From Bullera alba (lineage: Eukaryota; Basidiomycota; Tremellomycetes; Tremellales; Bulleraceae), in the NCBI GenBank assembly GCA_001600095.1, contig BCIX01000003.1:1922001-1986000 (forward strand): a stretch of DNA of 64,000 bases, read 5' to 3'. Under the pieces are notes generated by a model that was not told the DNA's origin, did no database searches, and saw nothing but the letters and a program-made list of their open reading frames with translations. Of this stretch, positions 46,631 through 60,537 are shown in pieces. Position numbers and translations under genes: made by a program. How positions within the stretch are numbered: the stretch's first letter is position 1; every line of letters starts with the position of its first letter.

Positions 46631-48970
46631 ATGTCCCCGCCGACCAATTTGAACCCCTCAGCCAACTCATTTCCCTTCTCTCCCAAAGCCGTATCCACCT
46701 CGGCCACCTCTTCCACCTCCTCCTGGACCGGCATCGACGCCCATTCCCACGCCCTCGCCTCCAGCATCGGAGGCAGTCCCCCAAACTCTGCCACATCCAT
46801 CGATTCAAGTGGCAGTCCCCCCGATAAACGCATTACGGCTTTTGGACAGGGTTGGCTCTCCACCTCTTCCGCAACCCCCACCACCCGATCCCCCGCTGCG
46901 GCAAGCATGCTCTCGAGCGTATTTGGCAGTTTACCCAATATCGAACGCACCCGATCACCAAGCGTGCCCAATCTCCCATCCCAGTATGCCCAGGGCCGAA
47001 GGGTTGAACAGGCTCGTCAGGATGCAGAACACCTTTCTTCCCTCATGCGTCTAGCAGGTGTTTCATCCCCTGCTCCCAACCCGTATCAAGGACCTCTCGG
47101 CGAAGATGAGCATCAGGTCGAGACCAATCTCCCCGGTTTTGTGAATGATTCTATGGTGTCTCCACCCCCTATCACGCGATACAAGTCTACGCCAAACCTT
47201 ACTGCGGTGCAGAATCGAAGGAACAGTACTCAACAAGTGAGGTTCATGGATGATGTCGTAGAAGGAGACGAGTATCCCGGCAGTCTGGGAAGGAAGCTCG
47301 GTCTTAAAACCACAGCCGGCTTGGTCATTCCTCAAGGAAAGAACGGTAAGTGAGGGAAGCAAGGTTATCAACGTACTCTTAGAGCTGATGGCTGCAGTCT
47401 ATATTGCAAGTGTGGAAGAGGGTACGACCAAGGAAGACATTGAGCGATACGCCGCCAACTTCGGCATTGTCATGTCGTCAAGAGTCCAAGCTTGCGAGAA
47501 GGAAGCTACCGCCGCACTGACCGGTCCCAATTCGATCTACAAGTCGAACCAGCAGCGATAGTGAGTGAACCCCTCAGATGGACGGCATTTTGCTTACATC
47601 ACGTTCAGCTGTGCCTTCGTGCTGTGAGCTCCCATTTCACCGAGGATCAGGCTTATGACTGACGATAATAGGTTCGAGAAGCCTGAACAAGCCGCCGACT
47701 TTATCGCCCACCTCCGCCTCACCGGCCAGCACTGCGAGTACGCCAAGGTGAGCTGAGACATCTGTGTGTAGCGGAAGCTGGCTGATACCCTCGCAGGAGG
47801 ACTTCCAGACTGAATGGAAGTCAAGAGAGAACAAGGAGTCCAGCAATCTCTACATCCAGGGAATCCCCCTTGACATGGAGGCTGAGGTGAGTAAGGAGCT
47901 TTCTTGTTTGCGGACTCAGTAAGCTGACACTGATCTCAGACGATTGCTCGCCTGTTCTCCCGATGTGGGGTGGTGGAGTCGCTCAAGATCATAGAGACGA
48001 AGGGCGTCCGTAAGGGACCGGTGATGGTCAGGTGAGCCCAGATCCAGCTTGCATGGGGATCGGGAGCTGACTGAGATCAGGATGACTCATCGACGAGAGG
48101 CAGACGCAGCGATTGGTATGGTGAGTCGGCGACCTTCCTTCCTGAAGTATCAAGGTGGTGGTACTGACGGTGCTCAGCTCAACAATCAACCAATCAACGG
48201 GTCTGTCCTCCAAGTTCGCATCGCAGACTCCGAAGTAAGCGATATCAGCTACGATCTCTCTGGCAAGGGATAGGCAGCTGACTGTTTGCAGGAGCAAAAG
48301 GCCTTCAAGCGAAGTCAGACGTTTGGTCAGCTTCCAGACTCCCAGGACATGCGACGAACCAGCATGCCTGTAATGTGAGTAAAATAGCACAATGTGATGA
48401 TCTTGGTCTGACTTTGCATATAGGCCAACCCATCAGAGGGAGGAGGAAGAGGAACTCCTGCAACAGATCAAATTGCTCAAATATCATCGACAACAAGCTG
48501 AAGTTCTCGAGCAGCAACTCCTTGCCGCATCTCGCCGATCTGGACTCGCCCTTGGTCCCGTTGGTCAATCTTCCATCTTCCCTCCTAGCCCATTATCACC
48601 AGACATCTTCCCCCGAATGTCTCGTCTGCCCTCAGGATCATCCCTCAGATCCGTGGCGCCCAGCTTCTCCACCGACCGCTCTGTCTCTATCACCTCTAGT
48701 CTATCCGGGTTCAGCGACTACCACCCCGTTCAACATCCACCTCGCGGTGGTGTTGATTACGAGTCACTCTTCGCACCCACTATGACGGATGGCGTCACCC
48801 CCCGATCTGCCACTTTCGGCTTCAACAACGCTGCTACAGCGGCCAGAGCGCTGATTACTGGCCAGGCAGCTTATGGCTATGGCAACGCATTGCACCATGC
48901 GAGATCGAGCCCGGAGCTGGGGATGAACCTCGGTGCTATGACCAATCAGTCGTGTCCGGCCGCGCGATAG
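46631..48970 (+). CDS. RBMS/MSSP-type RNA-binding protein with two RRMs
   Basis: This is a predicted cytoplasmic/nuclear single-stranded nucleic-acid-binding protein. The start MSPPTNLNPSANSFPFS is at 46631, followed by about 240 residues rich in Ser/Pro. RRM1 begins with VYIASVEEGTTKEDIERYA and includes CAFVLFEKPEQAADFIAHLR. A short linker leads to RRM2: SSNLYIQGIPLDMEAETIAR, KIIETKGVRKGPVMVRM, LNNQPINGSVLQVRIADS. The closely spaced RRM pair and the ADSEEQKAF exit match RBMS proteins. A coiled-coil segment (REEEEELLQQIKLLKYHRQQ) and a low-complexity tail ending at 48970 follow. Seven or eight introns lie in the RRM half. Targets are not predictable from sequence; fungal relatives are RNA regulators. 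Confidence 0.85.
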
Positions 48971-49657
48971 TCAAGCCTACTTCGCCCCAATTACTGCCAT
49001 CACAGCACATTGGTTTGCTCGGATCAACTTCACTGTTCAATATTCCTTGGTTTGCGATCTCACGGATCATCACTGTGCACCTATCTTTCCGGAACACAGA
49101 CAATCATGCCCAGTGCTCGATTTCCACCACGCCCATTTGGCCATACATGTCGACATCGAAGCTACTTTTACCAGACAGACTATAGCGAATGCCCTAGGAC
49201 TGTCAACATCGGCTAGACTAGGATCGATTTAGTTTGGACCGCCCATATCATGCCTCGAACACGAAGCCTAGTGCCCAAAGCTCTTCGCATTTAGTCATGC
49301 TCCGCCCATCTCACTGGGTTTTGGTTTCCCATGTCCATCTTCGATCTTCAACTACCAGCATCGCCCTGGAAAGCTTCTGCCGCCTTTGCCAAAGAAGGGG
49401 TTTCTCATCGCTTCGTGGATAGAGGCGGATTGTACAGTACTTGTACTTGTGCATCTCATACCAATGCCTTCAACCTCGTTCTGCTTGTATCATACTTCAT
49501 CTCATTTGGCCTCGATCGAGTCTCTCCATCAGTCATCCGCGCAAGTTCGCTCGCTCTCTCGTTGTATGTAGTCTTCTAAACTATGCATGCTGGGATGTGT
49601 ATACTGTCTATGCCAATCGATGGGTCTGCTCCGCGTGTGTTGTACGTGAACTGTGCA
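48971..49657. other. Convergent 3' intergenic region
   Basis: About 690 bp between the 3' ends of the RRM gene (plus) and GMH1 (minus). Overlapping short ORFs on the plus strand show no domain. It is probably 3' UTR sequence of both genes. Confidence 0.4.
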
Positions 49658-50969
49658 TTATCGCATCGACATAACATATAGGTCTAGAGCTATTCTCGAA
49701 ATGTTCGCCCCGAGCAGACTTAGGAGATATCTGCCATCACAAGATCAGCTCCTTGTCCAAATGAACCAATTAGCTGCACTCACCCGACGAAGATCGGGAG
49801 CAGGGGCGCCAAGAGCAGTTCGCTCCTGACGACGAATGGTAGGGCCGCGTAGCCGAGGTACATGACATACCAGTACTGCACTCCTGCAATCAAGAACAGA
49901 GTGCTAATGCAAGCGGGTCAGTTCCGCGATCTCCGCCTCGAGTTGGTACTGCACTCACTTGCCGAAGAACAGGCAGACCCAATTCGACTTGACAACAACC
50001 AGACTCAGCGGCAACAGGGCGACGTATAAGGTGAGGAACATGGGGAAGAAGGAGTTGACGGCGACGTCAAAGGCGTAAGCGAACTCCACCCTGTTGTCGA
50101 CCGGAGAGGAGTAGGCGGATGGCGCTATCAACAGCCTATTGGAGAGGAACCACAAGATGCCCGCTGTCACCAAGGACGACAGCAAGAAGTCGCCTACAGA
50201 TTAAGATTAGTCATAAAGGCAAGGAATTTGTCGACATCGCGGTGAGACTGGACGCACGGAAGATCATCCTCAGTATTAGGTATATCGAATTTGTCGCCGA
50301 TAGCCCGTACATCAGACTCCAGGCCAGGCCGGCCACTACAAAGTGGTCAGTCTGGTTCCTTCACGATCTACCCGCGAGCTGGCACTCACGCGTTATTAGC
50401 CCTGTGATCAGGACGACCATTGCAGGACTACAGCAACTTCAGCCCAACACAACCTCTGTTTTCCGCTATACCCACTCATCTCGCGCCCATACGTTTTTCG
50501 TCTGCTTACTGTGTATAGTCAGCACATGAACCATAACATGCAGCAATGAGAGCATGGTACGCACTGGTGATATGTCTGCTTGTACACCCTCCTAGGGGCG
50601 ACCAGCAGATACGTCAATTGCCAGAAGGCCAATTCAAAGTCCTATCCCCGGTCAGCTGGTTCCTGTGTCTAATTCCGCTTCTCCTCGCTTCCAAGTCGAT
50701 TCCCCAGTCCTTTCTCCGCAACGGCCTGGATATGTACCAATCTCAGACCGCCTACACCTCCCCCGACACTCTCCCTGCACCCCTCACCTCACTTCACTCA
50801 CCATCGTCTTGAACTTTGTCAACCGCCTCAACCTGACGCCCAAGCTGCGCCCACTCCTGCCCAAGCTCTCAAATTCGTCATCCCTCAGCCCGGGGTAGGC
50901 CCCAGACGAGCCCATGGCCCCCGTCGAGGACGAGGCCGAGCTGATGGGCAAGATCGAGTTCTTGGACAT
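49658..50969 (-). CDS. GMH1: Gmh1/UNC-50 Golgi membrane protein
   Basis: UNC-50 proteins are five-pass Golgi membrane proteins; yeast Gmh1 interacts with the Arf exchange factor Gea1. The start is at 50969 (MSKNSILPISSASSSTG). RLRRLTKFKTM is joined to DFELAFWQLTYLLVAPRRVY, the family's diagnostic block. Later exons have GILWFLSNRLL, VEFAYAFDVAVNSFFPMFLT, NWVCLFFGK, and QYWYVMYLGYAALPFVVRSE. The final exon, spliced after LLPIFVG, reads YLLSLLGANISRIALDLYVM and stops at 49658-49660. It has five or six short introns. Assignment is firm. Confidence 0.92.
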
Positions 50970-51394
50970 TTTCGGTCGTAGCCGAATGAGCGACACGGTG
51001 GGCAGCGGTATAGGTGGTCGGAAGACGGGAGGTGCGCCAATGGTGGACGGTGTCGTGGGTTTCTGAGCTGACTGCGGTTCGGGTGCGCTTACTGCTGTGT
51101 GAGTTGTTGTGCTCGTAACAGAGAGTTGACAGGTCCACAAGGACTCTCTCGCAACATGCAGTTCAGTGCACGGTGCTAATACCGCAATCCACGTGGTCTC
51201 TGATTCCGTTGCCGTAAGATGCCGACATTGCGTTCACTCGGTCCAGCTGCGTGATTCACGCGACACGTCGGGACTCGGAGCCGGTGGCATGGATCGTTGG
51301 ATGGCATGCCTCTGCATGCGGTATGAACAGTATGAAGGTGGTCATGGGCAGAGACAAGACGGAAGAGCCGCCCACTGTGTGCTCGTAGGTGCAC
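50970..51394. promoter_or_regulatory. GMH1 upstream / ATE1 downstream region
   Basis: About 425 bp. It holds the GMH1 promoter and the 3' flank of ATE1. No coding exon is evident apart from the last ATE1 exon at its right border. Confidence 0.35.
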
Positions 51395-53402
51395 TCAACC
51401 GAAGAACAAAACGGCCTTGTCTCCGATCATCCCCTTGGCCATACCCGCACTCGCCATGAGGTCCCCTCCCACAGCCGCATAGAGCTCTCTTATCGACTTC
51501 ATAACTGCCCCTTTACTGCCCCTCCAGCGCATCTCCTAATCGTCCAAACTCGTCAGCTCCTGGCACAAATGAACAAAACAGCTGACTCACGTCGACTCTG
51601 GCCACGCCTCCTGGGTGGAACATCCCAGCTGGAATGTTGATCGCGAGGCCATTGATGACGGATTGTGGGATCGACTTTGGATCTAGGCATCCCGGTGGAG
51701 GAGGATGGGGGATCTCATCCATGTCCTCGTCTTCGTCACTCTCAGAACCGTCACTGTTGTTGTCGTCACTCGAGGTCGAGTTATCAGACGACTTGGTCGA
51801 TTGTTTCTTGCTCGTGGTCTCAGCTATACCAGGTGTCAGCTGCTTCGAGGAGTACATCCATTCGTCGAGAATAGCAGTTGCTCCATGTTCGAACTTACCC
51901 AATAGCTGCTTGTCGAGGGCTGGGGTCAGAGGTCTGAAGGTGTTGCTTGCCTTTGGGCCCGTCAGTGTCCTTATCCATGCTGGCGTTTGTAACAGAACAG
52001 TACCCACCGGATCGAGGATGTACGAGGGCTCATATTCTCCCTTATACCTCATCTTCTGGCAATCAGGTATCCAGTATCCTAGACCACTCAGCTGAAAATC
52101 ACGATGGCTTTGCTCACCCATGTACACCCATCCCATGTCCTTCGCCCCGGCCGCTCGAATGTCCTTCGCCAGGGCAATCTCCCTCATGGCGGACAGCTTT
52201 CCCAGACTCGCCCAAGCGTAGTCCGGGTCCCAGAGGAAGTAAACCGACGAGACGCAATATGGCAGGATGTCGATGACCGAGATGCCAACCAGCTTCCCGT
52301 CGATCCTGTACACTGAAACCGAGCCATCAGTAGGCATTTCAGTATTGGTCGTCGGTACTCACGCAGATGGTAGATGCCATAAGTGGCAGGTAGCCGTGAA
52401 AGATCCTGACCCTGGTCATACTTTATAGGAACACGCTGCCTCTCGTTAGTATCTCGCTAACTAAGTTTGAAAGTCACTTACGCTGAGTGGGCTGTCTACG
52501 AGGAAGCCCTCGAATCCTCGCTTGGACACGCGGCCAGGTGGATCCTTGTGCACGGCAACTTGATACCGGAGGTACAGGTCGTATCGCTCTTGATCATCGC
52601 TCGCCGGTGCCAGCTCGGTCTGGAGACCAATGCAGCTGTCAGCCTGATGGGGATGCAGACCTCGCAGCCGCTCACCTCGAAGCGATGTTTTCCTTCTTGG
52701 CCAAATCCAACTTCATACTTCCGCAACTCGGTCATGAAGTCCCAAGGTGTTGCTTTGCCTTTGCCCTTATCTTTACCCTTATCCTTTCCCGCACCGCCGC
52801 TCTTCTTCTTCACAGGTCCACCTTGGGCCGAAACTCCATTCATATCGCAGTCCCCAATCTTGCTTGGGCCATCCTCTCCAGTCTCGTCTTCACCCTCCAG
52901 GAAGCGGTTAAACCTGTTCACCACCTGTCTGTGCCTTTTACTCGGTTTGTACGCTTGTGCATCGAGTCGAATGGTGTACTGGGGGCAGCATGTCCTCGCC
53001 ATGTCGGGACTACGAATTTTCAGCTTGCAGCATCGGGACTTTATGCAGCTGGACATACTGGTATACGTAGCTTCCTGATCTTCTCCATCCTCTATCGATC
53101 AGATCCTGGTAGAACTACCTCTTCGTCAGCTATTGCGGTGTCACCGATTTGGCCGTAGCTGACCTGAGGAGACGTGGACTCGGCAGACACTACCCAGAGA
53201 GAGATCAGCTATACTCCCCGAAAAGTTGAAGGATCTGGTAGCTGGCTGTTGGTACTCGAGCTGATATCGACTTACTGCCGAACTTCTTTGAGGACATCTT
53301 CTTCGATCTCGACCCCGGGGGAGTGCAATACCCGCATGTCCCTGCGGAGTACCCGTGCATCAAGGGTGAGATGAGTGTGCTTCCTGTGGGATCTTGCTCC
53401 AT
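51395..53402 (-). CDS. ATE1: Arginyl-tRNA--protein transferase Ate1
   Basis: Ate1 transfers arginine from Arg-tRNA to N-terminal Asp/Glu/oxidised Cys, creating Arg/N-degrons for the ubiquitin system. The start MEQDPTGSTLISPLMHGYSA is at 53402 and is followed by the conserved CGYC cysteine motif. Next come YQDLIDRGWRRSGSYVY and ARTCCPQYTIRLDAQAYKPS, both hallmarks. A Lys/Gly-rich low-complexity insert (about 52740-52830) interrupts the first domain. The GNAT-like C-terminal domain has VYRIDGKLVGISVIDILPYC, SVYFLWDPDYAWASLGKLSA and MGWVYMGEQSHRDFQL. The obvious frame stops at 51513, but a 55-nt GTGAGT intron there leads to EMRWRGSKGAVMKSIRELYA and a stop at 51395-51397, which I prefer. Confidence 0.92.
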
Positions 53403-54003
53403 TATGCTTGGCTGTGGCTTGTAGATCGGTGTGTGAGATAGAGGTCAACGAGCAAGTGCAGACATTAGATCTCCACAAGGAAGACCGTTCACCGCGCGAA
53501 CGCAACAGCGGAGCTGCTCGAGCCGTTTCATCGGATCCGAAACCGATTACGTCACTCTTCCACGTGGCGAGCGCTCCTCCTGCTGGCTGCTGCTTCTCCC
53601 GCTGGCTGCTTGTTCGCTGCGGCTGCTGCAGAGTGCTGCTGCTCGCTCGTGGCCATATCCTCCTCCTCGCTGTGTCGCTTTCTATCCCTAGAATACATTC
53701 GGGGCATACTGGAGGTTCAGCCAGGTCTATCGGTGCTGAAACGTGATAATGACGATAGCTCATGCTCCCGAATCGATAGGCTCAAAGCCTAAGGAGGAGC
53801 TGTTGTTTTCATTGTCCCTTCCTCACCCACCCTTCTCGGGGATTGACGAACCTTCCGATAGGCGTCGTGCGAGATCCGAGCGCTCAATAATGGCAGAGCT
53901 CCGTGTGATCGTGGTTGTCATACATTGGTCTCGAGTATCAAGACCAAAGATCGTAACACCTTAACCACCTTTTCACTTGACACTACATCATCCACAGTCA
54001 ACC
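53403..54003. promoter_or_regulatory. Divergent ATE1 / small-gene promoter
   Basis: About 600 bp. The element TCCACGTGGCGA at 53559-53570 is identical over 12 bp to one upstream of HUL5 (24214-24225). The right half contains short open frames without domains. Confidence 0.45.
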
Positions 54004-54019
54004 ATGTCGACGCAGTGCT

Positions 54020-54544
54020 ATGGGGGTATCCAGGCACCACACACCTCCGGCTTGGTCAGTATGATGTGGGAAGGTTTGATCAAGAGCGCGAGGTGACAAA
54101 GATAAGTTATACAGCCCCAATGGCGATTGGACCGGCGCGGGATACTACTGTAGAGTTGCCTACCACCGTCCAGACTGTCCAAGTCTTTGGTTTGGAGCGA
54201 CCATCGTCGATGACGCCACGATGTCCGGCTTCGGTGTGCCGTACCACAGTCGTATGCAGACCTGCGTAGACTGCCGATACATGCGCAACAAGCTCGATAT
54301 AGAAGTAAGGCAGGGTCTATATCGGGGATATTGGCTGATGTCAGGTCTGGGCTGTCTCTGAGGAAGAGTTTATGCGGTTGGAACAATGCGAGCTACGAGT
54401 GAGTTGACAAGATTGTTTCCTAGACTTAGCCCATCGCAGTGGTGGGAGGACTATGAAGAGAACCGCTTAAGTCGACCCACATTGGAGCATTATCAGCATG
54501 TGCAGTATGCCAATGCGAAGGCGGTAGCGGAGGCTCGAGTATAG
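54020..54544 (+). CDS. Small hypothetical protein, four exons
   Basis: I do not recognise this gene. A consistent model begins at ATG 54020, uses a GTCAGT donor at 54055, and continues from CCCCAATGGC after the 60-nt intron. It then keeps one frame: GYYCRVAYHRPDCPSLWFG, SGFGVPYHSRMQTCVDCRYM. Introns with GTAAGG and GTGAGT donors lead to VWAVSEEEFMRLEQCELR and then WWEDYEENRLSRPTLEHYQ, stopping at 54544. The last three exons have coding character (charged, aromatic-rich helices, a CVDC pair), so a real gene is likely. The ATG at 54004 is out of frame with the rest. The Cys pairs and helical C-terminus could suit a small mitochondrial protein, but I have no family match. Confidence 0.55.
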
Positions 54545-54727
54545 GGGACTGAAACGGTGAAGGGTCACGCGTTCCGAGCAATCGGTCTTCTGATTCAAGG
54601 AATCCAAGCACTGCGTGATACACCAGGGACGCTCAGAATGCATCAACTTCGAGCTGTGCGATTTCTATACCCCGGTCACTAGCCAAAGTGATATCGTATC
54701 CATTGTCCGTTAAACCTGTATCCTATG

Positions 54728-56905
54728 TCATAAATCTCGCTCTATCGGTCGCTGACCCAGCCCGCTCGGATGACGATCCTGAGGCGACTCCTGCCTTTCC
54801 CTAGGAACACTCTGCGCCGAGAGTGGCCTGCCCTTCTCTGCCAGCGCGGCCTCAGCCCTCGCTCTCAGCTCTTCCGCCGTCACATCAGGCACACTGCCTC
54901 GACTAGCGGTGAGTTCGAGTGGGACGTGTGGTGGGGAGAAAGCCGCTTCAGGGCTCTGGAGGGATCGTGAGGAGTGTATGAAGGTGGGAGGTGGAGAGTG
55001 CGGTGAGCGAAGTGGCGCCTCGTGTCGATAATTCGGAGGTAGCTCAATCACCTACCACCAATGTATCAGCATACTGCTTCTATGGTCGCGAGCTGAACAG
55101 CAGAACTCACATTGGCTCGCTGAGGCAATTGGATGTGAACGTCCCCACCCCCGTCCGAATGAACGACATATACGTTCCTCAACCGCCTTTCCTCCTCTTC
55201 CCTCTCAAAGTCACCTTCGGCCTCGTGTTCACCGGTCGGACTGCCATGTCCTCCGATAGCGTGCATCCTGCCCATCTTCCCTCTACCCCTTGCTCCACCT
55301 GATCCGCCACCAGAGTAGCTCTGCTGCGGGATGGCACTGTGCGGTCTTGAACTAGTCGAGTGGAAAGAGTCGCGCTGGCCATGCGATCCACTGGATCCAG
55401 TGCCGGACATGCCGATATTGGGAGAAGGGTAAAAGTCGGGATTGGGAGAGTGGTCCAGAGCGTCTCTGTAGCCTCCAACCTCCGCGTAGGGTGATTCGCC
55501 AGATACAGGAGGACGAGGGAACGGCCTAGAGTTGCCGCTGCCGTGGGCATTACGCGGAGGTGAGGACACGGGGTCGTAAAGCGTAGAGGGGGAGTCGAAC
55601 CCGATTACAGGGGTGTTATCGCTGTAAAAGCCGCCGGGAGGGGTATATGGCTGAACGAGCTTGTTGTGCAGTGACGATGTCCCGCTGTTCATACGGTACG
55701 AAGCGGGTCGAGGGTCGGCATATGGATCAGAGAGGAGTTCCTGAGATTCGGACTATCAGGGGATATTGTTAGCTCATCGTCAGTCTAGAAAGAGCATAGC
55801 CTTGGGACACTCGCTCACCTGTCTTGCTGGACCATTCTTCCTTCTGTTGTACAGCCATGCTAAGAGCAACGCTCCCAGTGCGCCCACAAGGAAGGCACCT
55901 ACTATACCACCAGCAAAGCCTCCTATTCCGGGGCTGAATCCACTTCCTCCTCCCGGCGTCTCCTGTCCCGTCTTCACCGCCAGACACGCCAGCTGGTCCG
56001 AATGCCCAGCATGTAGTGGTCCCACCGCCCAGCTGTTAGGCGGATTCGAAGAATCAAATACCCCAGCCATGAATGCTTGACCGTGGGTCAGTCTGATGGT
56101 GTAGTTCATCGAGTTGTCATTAGATCCCGAGGAGGAGATGTTGACGGGAGGATGAGCTGCTGGAGCTATGACGAGAGTGTATGGAGCGGTACCGTTCTTC
56201 GCGGTGAACTTCAGGTCGGAACCTTCACGTCTGATGTCAGCGAGTTACGCTCTACCTAGATCTGAGACTCACACGACTGAGGCCAGGCATTCTGGGAAAT
56301 CGTCCCAGAGATTCCTTCGAGCGATACGTCGAGTGTCTGACTCGAGTTTGTGACCCAAGATGCCATCACGTCTGTTGTTCTGCATTCTGAAGTAGCGTTG
56401 GCGTATGCCGCTTCCGTTTCGGAGCTGGACACGACCGTCGTCAAGTCCTAAATCGCCGTCTCATCAGCTCCATGTCGGTCAATCACGGAGTCGGAATACT
56501 ACTCACTTGGCAACCCCCACTGACACCATTATGGGACCAGATACAGCCTATAAACTGCGTCCCGCTCATCCAAGGATGTTGAAACTGTCTCGACTGGCTC
56601 ATATCCCCTACATTCATACTCCGGGAGTATATCCTCTCATAGGCTATACCCGCGCCGTCCATCAGCTGCTCGTGGACGAACATGACCATGGTGTATGGCG
56701 CGATGGGATCTGGACCTCCTGCATTGGTCGGGTTGAGGGCGGAGATGGTGAGTGGTGTCGGACACGTGCTGATCACAGGCAAGACGAGGTTCGAGGTCGT
56801 GTAGCCGAATGTGAAACCTTGGAGCTGGTCACCTGTATTGGGTTTCGAGGTCTCTGCTCGGATGAGCGGTAGGACCATCAGCCCGAGGGATCTTCTCATC
56901 CTCAT
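54728..56905 (-). CDS. Second single-pass membrane protein with Ser/Pro-rich tail
   Basis: The start at 56905 (MRMRRSLGLMVLPLIRAE) looks like a signal peptide. The ectodomain has two repeated beta-sandwich-like segments: APYTMVMFVHEQLMDGAG with GCIWSHNGVSGGCQ, and later APYTLVIAPAAHPPVNISSS with FMAGVFDSSNPPNSWAVGPL, plus several N-glycosylation sequons. One transmembrane helix, IGGFAGGIVGAFLVGALGAL, is followed by a YNRRKNGPARQ stop-transfer. The cytosolic tail is Ser/Pro-rich and contains YVVHSDGGGDVHIQLP and VIELPPNYR, a pattern I associate with basidiomycete membrane proteins. It ends at 54728. Function is unknown; it shares layout, not evident sequence, with the membrane protein at 39-42 kb. 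Confidence 0.8.
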
Positions 56906-57579
56906 AGCGGGAGAGGTCTGGTGAGGTGGTGTGAGCTGAAGCCAGAGTGTTTAGGTTGATGTCGAACAAGCAGTCCTCTTTAAATTCCTTGCAACTGCAA
57001 CTTGAGTCGTGTTCTTTGGCGAGGCTGGGTCAACGGAAGACGTTCGGTCCATGGGATCTTTTTTTCTCCCGTAGACCTGTTCGGGCTTCTCGGCTATCCT
57101 CAAAGACGGTGTCTGACGACCAGGCGGGGGGTGAGTTTGGATGACGAGCTGAGATCGTGGATCTGATATTTGTATGCTATCGACGACTTGGAGACCTCTT
57201 TCGATTGCTGTACCCTCTCCCCACTCCACTGCTTCAGCCCTCACCGCCATTCCCCTCCTCCTCATCGCCGTTGACCATGTCTGTGCTGGTCGTCGACACT
57301 GGTTGATGCGGAGTGTAGATTGCGGAGGGAAGGGGTAATCAAGGGTCTTTGATTGTGCCTGGAGAGCCCCGTCCCTGAGCCACGTGGGACTGGCGTCATC
57401 TTCCGATTCTATTCTCGACCCGTTCTTGACTTTCTCACAAGCGGGCCTGCATCATCGACAACTTGTACGCTGAGCTGACATCTGCTTTGCTGGTGATAGC
57501 ATACTACTTTAACTCTAGCGCTCACTACATCCACTCACGACTGTCATAGCAGCAATCAGTCTAAACAAACTCAACCACC
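56906..57579. promoter_or_regulatory. Divergent membrane-protein / PDC promoter with E-box
   Basis: About 670 bp. A CCACGTGG box lies at 57380-57387, about 195 bp before the pyruvate decarboxylase start. Such boxes bind bHLH factors in fungi (Cbf1/Pho4 or SREBP type); which factor acts here cannot be told from the sequence. Confidence 0.45.
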
Positions 57580-60007
<2,428 letters not shown>

Positions 60008-60537
60008 ACCAGAGGATGATGAAGCTCCTCGGGGGACAGCCAGGATTTAAGCTTGTCAAGGAGTCCACTTTGCTGGACGTACGCCCTGGGAGGAGCTAGG
60101 ACGACTGCCATGTATAGATGTCACAACTCTTGTCAAGATGTTATCCCCAGACCACTGATGAGAAAGCGAGACAAACTCAACACATGGTGTAATCGAAGGA
60201 TTTTAGGCTGACTTGCTGTATCCTTCAGTTTACTGTTCCCCTCAACATGCTGTCTCCCAATACCACCTCCTACAGACTACACACTTAATACATTATCATA
60301 CGCTATACATACAGTAGATCATTGAGATTGTCGTAGACACCTTACTCAGTGCCTTCATCGAGAACACAATATCTCTCCTCCAGATGGATGGAGGAGAGCA
60401 AGAAATGGGGATCCGAGAATAATCCCACTCCACAGTGCACGGGGCTATGATCCCGACTGCCGACTGTGCACAACACTGAGCCCGGGATCTGGATACGAGC
60501 CAGAGCAGGCCGGAGCCCACGGTTGAGTCACGCCGGC
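60008..60537. other. Convergent 3' intergenic region PDC / PCP1
   Basis: About 530 bp between two 3' ends; presumably 3' UTRs. Nothing further was recognised. Confidence 0.4.

Noticed and set aside
51513..51600. ATE1 C-terminus reading straight through to a stop at 51513
   Set aside because: A GTGAGT donor and a 55-nt intron give a longer, better-looking tail ending at 51395; the read-through version is kept only as an alternative.
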